Positions 4,914-7,635 of a DNA stretch of 7,635 nt are shown one piece after another. Numbering within the stretch: position 1 is the stretch's first letter; each line of letters opens with the position of its first letter. Position numbers and translations under genes: made by a program. Below the pieces are notes generated by a model. That model searched no databases, was not told where the DNA came from, and saw nothing but the letters and a program-made list of their open reading frames with translations. The stretch comes from Bacillota bacterium (GTDB taxonomy: Bacteria > Bacillota > Clostridia > Christensenellales > Borkfalkiaceae). The stretch spans positions 1 to 7,635 of the forward strand of contig QAKM01000096.1 in assembly GCA_003343805.1 (NCBI GenBank). Direction: 5' to 3'.

Positions 4914-5585
4914 TCATTCGCGGACGGCGTACAGGTCGAACTCGCGCTCCAGATCGAGCACGGCGCCCTCGTCCACGGTGGCGAGTTTGGAGACGGAGAC
5001 TTCGTAGGCCGTCATCGTGACGACCTCCTCTTCCGAGAGGCGCTTCTGATATTCGCGGCTCTGGATGCGCCCCGAGAGCATGATGCGCGACCCCACGGTG
5101 AGATCCTGCACAAAGCGGGCGTTGCGCCCCCATGCGATGCAGGGGATGTAATCGGACTTGTTGTACGCACGGTTGACGGCGACGAGGAGATCGGAGATCT
5201 CGCGGTTGAAGGGCGTCGTGCGGTAGATGGGCGGCTTGCAGATGTAGCCGCCGAGCAGGATGCTGTTCGGGTTGCGCCCGGGGACGTCCTCGACGATGTC
5301 GCGCACGAACACCGTGAGCATGAGGCGCGAGCGGCCGTTTTCCAGCTTGTTGTAGCTGCGAAACTGCCCCTCTGCGCAGAGGATGCTCCCCTCTTTGAGA
5401 TCGTTGCTGCGGATGATGCGCTCGGAGATGGTGACGGGCAGGATGTCCGCCTGGCCCGAGAGCCGCGGCACCCGCACAAAGAGCTCGTAAAACCCCTCCC
5501 CGTACACCTCGTGCGAAAAGACCGCCTCCGACACGATCGTTCCTCTCAAGTAGACCTTGTTGTTCTTTTCCATGATGTGATCCAT
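4914..5585 (-). CDS. Single-stranded DNA-binding-like protein with two OB folds
   Basis: Resembles the clostridial SSB-family protein of about 220 residues, distinct from the classical replication Ssb. It holds two OB-fold-like halves: residues about 10-97 (VYLRGTIVSEAVFSHEVYGEGFYELF...GQFRSYNKLENG) and about 107-200 (SILLGGYICKPPIYRTTPFNREISDLLVAVNR...YIPCIAWGRNA...GRIQSREY). The second half has the SSB hallmarks TPxxREIxDLLVAVNR and IPCIAWG. There is no long Gly/Pro-rich tail and no classical DDIPF end; it ends EREFDLYAVRE. The likely role is ssDNA binding in recombination, repair or uptake, which is inference. Start choice is uncertain: MDHI at 5585 (223 aa) sits 11 nt after GGAGGT and is preferred over MEKNN at 5573 (219 aa), which has a poorer SD. 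It follows the deacetylase by 47 nt without a terminator, so probably one operon. Confidence 0.86.
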   Translation of the reverse strand: MDHIMEKNNKVYLRGTIVSEAVFSHEVYGEGFYELFVRVPRLSGQADILPVTISERIIRSNDLKEGSILCAEGQFRSYNKLENGRSRLMLTVFVRDIVEDVPGRNPNSILLGGYICKPPIYRTTPFNREISDLLVAVNRAYNKSDYIPCIAWGRNARFVQDLTVGSRIMLSGRIQSREYQKRLSEEEVVTMTAYEVSVSKLATVDEGAVLDLEREFDLYAVRE

Positions 5586-5632
5586 ATCCTTCGAGTACCT
5601 CCATGAGTATTTCCCAAGATGAACGTGCCGCT

Positions 5633-6394
5633 TCAGTTCCCCGCGGCGGCAAACTGCCGGCCCGTGTGGTCGATGGTGTAATGGTCGCGGTAGATGAGCT
5701 CGCCGACGGGCACAAAGGTGAACCCGCGGGCGCGCAGCGTATCTAAAATGACGGGAAGCGCCTCCGCCGTATTGAGCCCGTTGTTGTGGCAGAGGATGAT
5801 GGAGCCGCTCCTCGTTTTGGAGACGACGCGCTCCGCGATCTCCTTTGCCGACAGATCCTTCCAGTCGAGGGAATCGACGTCCCACTGAACGGGCATGAGG
5901 CCTAAGGAGCGCGACGTGTCGATGACGGCGTTGTCGTAGTCCCCGAAGGGCGGACGGAAGAGCGTCACCGCCTTCCCCGTCACCTCGGTGATGGCGCGGG
6001 AGGAGGTCGTAAGCTCCGTCCGGATGCCCTCTTCGGAGAGCTGCGACATCTTAGGGTGCGTCGCACTGTGCGTGCCGATCTCGTGCCCCGCCTCGTCGAT
6101 CTTTCTGAGATAGTCGGGATGCTCCTCCGCCCAGAACTGCACGGTGAAGAAGGTGGCCTTCACATTCGCCTCTTCGAGCGCCTGCAGGATGGCATCGGTG
6201 TGCTCCGTCCCCCACGCGCAGTCAAAGGTGATGGAAACGGCGTTGTCCTCCCGCTCCACGCTGTAGACGGGGAGGGAACGCGCCGCGCTCCAATACACTT
6301 CCTCCGCACCCGCCGCCCCTGCCGCCCAGGCGGAGAGCACCACGGCTGCCGTCAGCGCCGCAGCCAGCGCGGCCGATCGCAAACGAAAGATCAT
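5633..6394 (-). CDS. Secreted polysaccharide deacetylase (CE4/NodB family, PdaB-like)
   Basis: A 253-residue carbohydrate esterase family 4 protein expected to remove acetyl groups from peptidoglycan or another polysaccharide outside the membrane. Residues 1-30 form a signal peptide or N-terminal anchor (MIFRLRSAAL followed by a long Ala/Val stretch, with AxA-like sites near 26-30). NodB motifs in order: SITFDCAWG (54-62), HSATHPKM (109-116; metal ligands His109 and His113), FRPPFGDYD (146-154), DVDSLDWK (172-179) and IILCHN (199-204; His203). The usual second Asp of TFDD is Cys59. PdaB-type members also lack that Asp, so this points to the subfamily rather than to damage. PdaB proteins act in sporulation in Bacillus, but nothing else here shows sporulation. 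The start follows AGGTGACAGGGAA; the promoter is unclear. Probably the first gene of an operon with the SSB-like gene. Confidence 0.9.
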   Translation of the reverse strand: MIFRLRSAALAAALTAAVVLSAWAAGAAGAEEVYWSAARSLPVYSVEREDNAVSITFDCAWGTEHTDAILQALEEANVKATFFTVQFWAEEHPDYLRKIDEAGHEIGTHSATHPKMSQLSEEGIRTELTTSSRAITEVTGKAVTLFRPPFGDYDNAVIDTSRSLGLMPVQWDVDSLDWKDLSAKEIAERVVSKTRSGSIILCHNNGLNTAEALPVILDTLRARGFTFVPVGELIYRDHYTIDHTGRQFAAAGN

Positions 6395-6591
6395 TTCCCT
6401 GTCACCTCGGTTATGATACTATATTTTTGCACGGAGAATTTGGAGGGTTTTGTCGGACGGAGCTCCTTTGCGTCGAAAACGCCCTGTCCGCCCTTCTCCC
6501 GGCACCCCTTCCCCGCGCCTCCTTTCAACGTATGCACAGCCCAAAGTGTTTATGACGCGCAAAATAAGCGGCAGGAGAGGGGTGCTGTAAT
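6395..6591. other. Intergenic region without a recognised feature
   Basis: About 200 bp between the deacetylase start and the terminator of the small gene copy B. An AT-rich TATAGTATCATAA block just upstream of the deacetylase (minus strand, around 6411-6423) could contain its -10, but I find no convincing -35 at the right distance, so no promoter is called. Nothing else is evident. Confidence 0.5.
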
Positions 6592-6630
6592 AAAAAACGG
6601 CGCGCCGCGGGATCATTCCCGCGGCGCGCC
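6592..6630 (-). terminator. Strong intrinsic terminator of small gene copy B
   Basis: A perfect 14-bp GC-rich stem, GGCGCGCCGCGGGA (6599-6612) with TCCCGCGGCGCGCC (6617-6630), a 4-nt loop, then on the minus strand G and TTTTTT. It starts 22 nt after the stop of the small gene. The broken copy A has no equivalent. Confidence 0.92.
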
Positions 6631-6652
6631 GCTTCAGCGAACCGTAAAACCC

Positions 6653-6835
6653 TCATGCCTGCATTTTCTCTGCCGTAAGAGAAAACTTCCTGCCGTCGGG
6701 GAGCGTATAGACAAGGACGTTCCCCTTTTCTGCCGTCTCCCCGAAAAAGTACTCGTCGACAAGCGGTCTCAGCGCGGCGATGATGTCTTCCTCCGTCACG
6801 ACCGCACCGTCTTCCCAACCGATCTTTTCTGCCAT
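6653..6835 (-). CDS. Small protein of unknown function, intact copy B
   Basis: A 60-residue protein of no recognised family. It begins MAEKIGWEDGAVVTEEDIIA, continues through a central LRPLVDEYFFGE and ends TLPDGRKFSLTAEKMQA. Predicted soluble, with an N-terminal helix (TEEDIIAALRPLVDEYF) followed by a beta-hairpin-like half (NVLVYTLPDGRKFSLTA); no signal peptide or membrane segment. The start at 6835 follows AAGGAGGAAGCACGAA. It is conserved with the broken copy at 1995-2166 mainly in the VTxEDIIAxLxPLVDEY and LPDGRKFxLTAEK blocks, including silent third-position differences, which supports a genuine coding past. It has its own promoter, structured leader with attenuator, and terminator, so it is a single-gene regulated unit. 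What the leader senses would be the best clue to function. Confidence 0.8.
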   Translation of the reverse strand: MAEKIGWEDGAVVTEEDIIAALRPLVDEYFFGETAEKGNVLVYTLPDGRKFSLTAEKMQA

Positions 6836-6999
6836 TTCGTGCTTCCTCCTTATAAAAAAATAGAGCGTGCCTCCAAGGAGACACGCTGCATTTGCATCTC
6901 CGGTCGATGTCACTCAAACCGCACGCCCATAAGGAAACAGAGATACGAAATGCCTTTTCGTACCTTATGGGATGCTATTATTTAGTTTGAGTGACGCCT
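6836..6999 (-). ncRNA. Structured attenuator-like leader RNA, copy B
   Basis: Same architecture as the leader at 2167-2318. P1 is 12 bp, 6984-6995 with 6909-6920 (one G-U). P2 is a perfect 9 bp, 6963-6971 with 6926-6934. P3 is a perfect 7 bp, 6956-6962 with 6944-6950, with apical loop AGGCA. The one-sided bulge is UCUCUGUUU (6935-6943). P1 begins exactly 7 nt after the -10 box, as in copy A. GGAGAUGC (6894-6901) can pair with GUGUCUCC (6877-6884) as an antiterminator, overlapping the terminator stem at 6864-6887. Against copy A, four P1 pairs and five P2 pairs are changed on both sides with pairing kept, while the P3 loop region and the bulge stay nearly identical. Unrecognised class. Confidence 0.77.
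6854..6887 (-). terminator. Intrinsic terminator ending leader copy B
   Basis: AGCGTGTCTC (6878-6887) pairs with GAGGCACGCT (6864-6873) around loop CTTG, then CTATTTTTTT. The SD AAGGAGG of the small gene follows directly. Stem sequence differs from copy A on the 3' arm in a way that keeps pairing. Confidence 0.9.
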
Positions 7000-7001
7000 A
7001 T

Positions 7002-7030
7002 AGTATAGCACAGCCACACGGAAAAAGCAA
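7002..7030 (-). promoter_or_regulatory. Promoter of leader copy B
   Basis: -35 TTGCTT at 7025-7030, 17-bp spacer, -10 TATACT at 7002-7007 preceded by TGTGC, giving an extended -10-like core. Same organisation as at 2321-2349. Confidence 0.85.
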
Positions 7031-7103
7031 CATGAAAAATAAGAGCATACAGTGAAAAATGATCGGATCATCCCGTTTCCGCCCATTTCTTCATCCAGAA
7101 GCA

Positions 7104-7133
7104 CGAAAAAACGGACGGCCGAAGCCGTCCGTT
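7104..7133 (-). terminator. Orphan intrinsic terminator
   Basis: On the minus strand AACGGACGGC (7124-7133), loop TTCG, GCCGTCCGTT (7110-7119), then TTTT. It is a stable tetraloop stem with a T tract, pointing at a transcript that arrives from the right, but no gene is recognisable between it and the window edge. It insulates the promoter of leader copy B. Confidence 0.82.
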
Positions 7134-7139
7134 AAAATC

Positions 7140-7472
7140 GCGGCAGCTCTTCTCGCGCGGTAGACCCCGCGCTCTCGTCGCCGCAAAGCCTTTAGGTCCG
7201 CCGCTGCGTTCCTCGCGGCTTGACCGCTCGGCTTGCGTCTCCTCTTCCCACGCATCTGCTGCGCATCTGCGCGGGAGCCCTATTATGCCCCGAGCAATGG
7301 GGCATTTCCAAGTTCGCAAGTGGTCAAAGCCACACCTCGTCGCGGCAAGGCGGTTTGGTCTGCGGCGCGCTTCGTTTGCCGCATGACCTTATATGCCTGC
7401 CGCTCCTCTTCCCGCAAAACTCGCTACGCGATTTTTTGTGGGAGCCCTGAAAAACAAGAAAGCACTTGCTCA
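7140..7472. other. Apparently non-coding region with imperfect hairpin repeats
   Basis: About 330 bp with no supported gene. Two hairpin-like units share outer arms: CTCCTCTTCCC at 7239-7249 and 7403-7413, and GGGAGCCCT at 7273-7281 and 7440-7448, with unrelated inner sequence that is itself partly self-complementary. A separate hairpin ATGCCCC/GGGGCAT encloses GAGCAAT at about 7284-7304. Short open frames here show no family features and cross these hairpins. It may be degenerate interspersed repeat DNA, or the 3' region of the transcript ended by the terminator at 7104-7133. Confidence 0.5.
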
Positions 7473-7635
7473 CCCCTTACACAGGGGAGGCGAAATTGTG
7501 GATTCAACAACCCTTCCGTCAGGCTCGTTCCTCACCTGACACCTCCCCTTACACAGGGGAGGCGAAATTGTGGATTCAACAACCCCTCCGTCAGGCTCGT
7601 TCCTCACCTGACACCTCCCCTTACACAGGGGAGGC
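7473..7635. repeat. 72-bp tandem direct repeat (2.3 copies, cut by window edge)
   Basis: Units at 7473-7544 and 7545-7616 differ at a single base (T7514 versus C7586); a third begins at 7617 and continues past the edge. Each unit holds two inverted repeats: CCCC-TTACACA-GGGG, extended to CCTCCCC/GGGGAGG at the second unit, and GTCAGG/CCTGAC around an 11-nt loop. The entire unit is repeated, without variable spacers, so this is not a CRISPR array. It resembles the palindromic intergenic repeats scattered through some clostridial genomes, by recollection only. Confidence 0.88.

Noticed and set aside
5586..5885. N-terminal extension of the SSB-like frame up to 5885
   Set aside because: The extension overlaps the end of the deacetylase in another frame and is not similar to SSB; starts at 5585 or 5573 fit the family.
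6056..6985. Open frame of 309 codons on the plus strand
   Set aside because: Crosses the deacetylase antisense, a 14-bp terminator stem, the small gene and the leader RNA; a shadow frame.
7220..7450. 76-codon open frame on the plus strand
   Set aside because: No SD, no family features, and it spans the imperfect hairpin repeats.
7491..7506. DnaA box in the 72-bp repeat (TTGTGGATT)
   Set aside because: Two mismatches to the consensus at the critical end; not supported.
7473..7635. CRISPR array
   Set aside because: The whole 72-bp unit is repeated with one substitution; there are no variable spacers and no cas genes.

Overview
The window reads as a chromosomal piece of a GC-rich, low-GC-ancestry Gram-positive (Bacillota, Clostridia-type) bacterium. 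Support for this is a phenylalanine T-box leader in front of pheST, near-perfect TTGACA/TATAAT promoters with 17-bp spacers, strong GGAGG ribosome binding sites, a DUF4250 protein, the two-OB-fold clostridial SSB-like protein and a PdaB-type deacetylase. Species and genus cannot be read from the sequence; an uncultured gut clostridial lineage is my inference.

Layout. Positions 1-1968 (minus strand) hold the phenylalanyl-tRNA synthetase operon: promoter, T-box leader with UUC specifier and terminator/antiterminator, complete pheS, and the first 208 codons of pheT, which runs off the left edge. Positions 1995-2349 (minus) hold a broken copy of a small gene behind a structured, attenuator-like leader RNA. 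Positions 2353-3742 (minus) hold a two-gene unit: a membrane-anchored alpha/beta hydrolase whose stop codon overlaps the start of a 68-residue acidic protein of unknown function, closed by a terminator. Positions 3791-3871 hold four DnaA-box sequences in 81 bp. Positions 3939-4845 hold a divergent pair, a DUF4250 protein (minus) and a MarR-like regulator (plus), each with a strong promoter. A bidirectional terminator separates marR from a convergent minus-strand unit made of a secreted PdaB-like polysaccharide deacetylase and the SSB-like protein (4914-6394). Positions 6592-7030 (minus) hold an intact copy of the small gene with its own leader, promoter and strong terminator. The right end (7104-7635) has no convincing gene: an orphan terminator, imperfect hairpin repeats, and an exact 72-bp tandem repeat cut by the window edge.

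Most interesting part. The two small-gene loci, 4.7 kb apart, share a complete module: promoter, a leader RNA beginning exactly 7 nt after the -10 box, a three-helix structure whose two outer helices differ by about nine compensatory base-pair changes, an identical apical GGCAUUUCGU and 9-nt UCUCUG(A/U)UU bulge, a candidate antiterminator, an intrinsic terminator, then SD and a ~60-codon ORF. I do not recognise this as a known riboswitch class. One copy keeps the RNA but has lost its reading frame, so the RNA may matter in its own right. The DnaA-box cluster far from any dnaA/dnaN/rpmH gene is the second point of interest.
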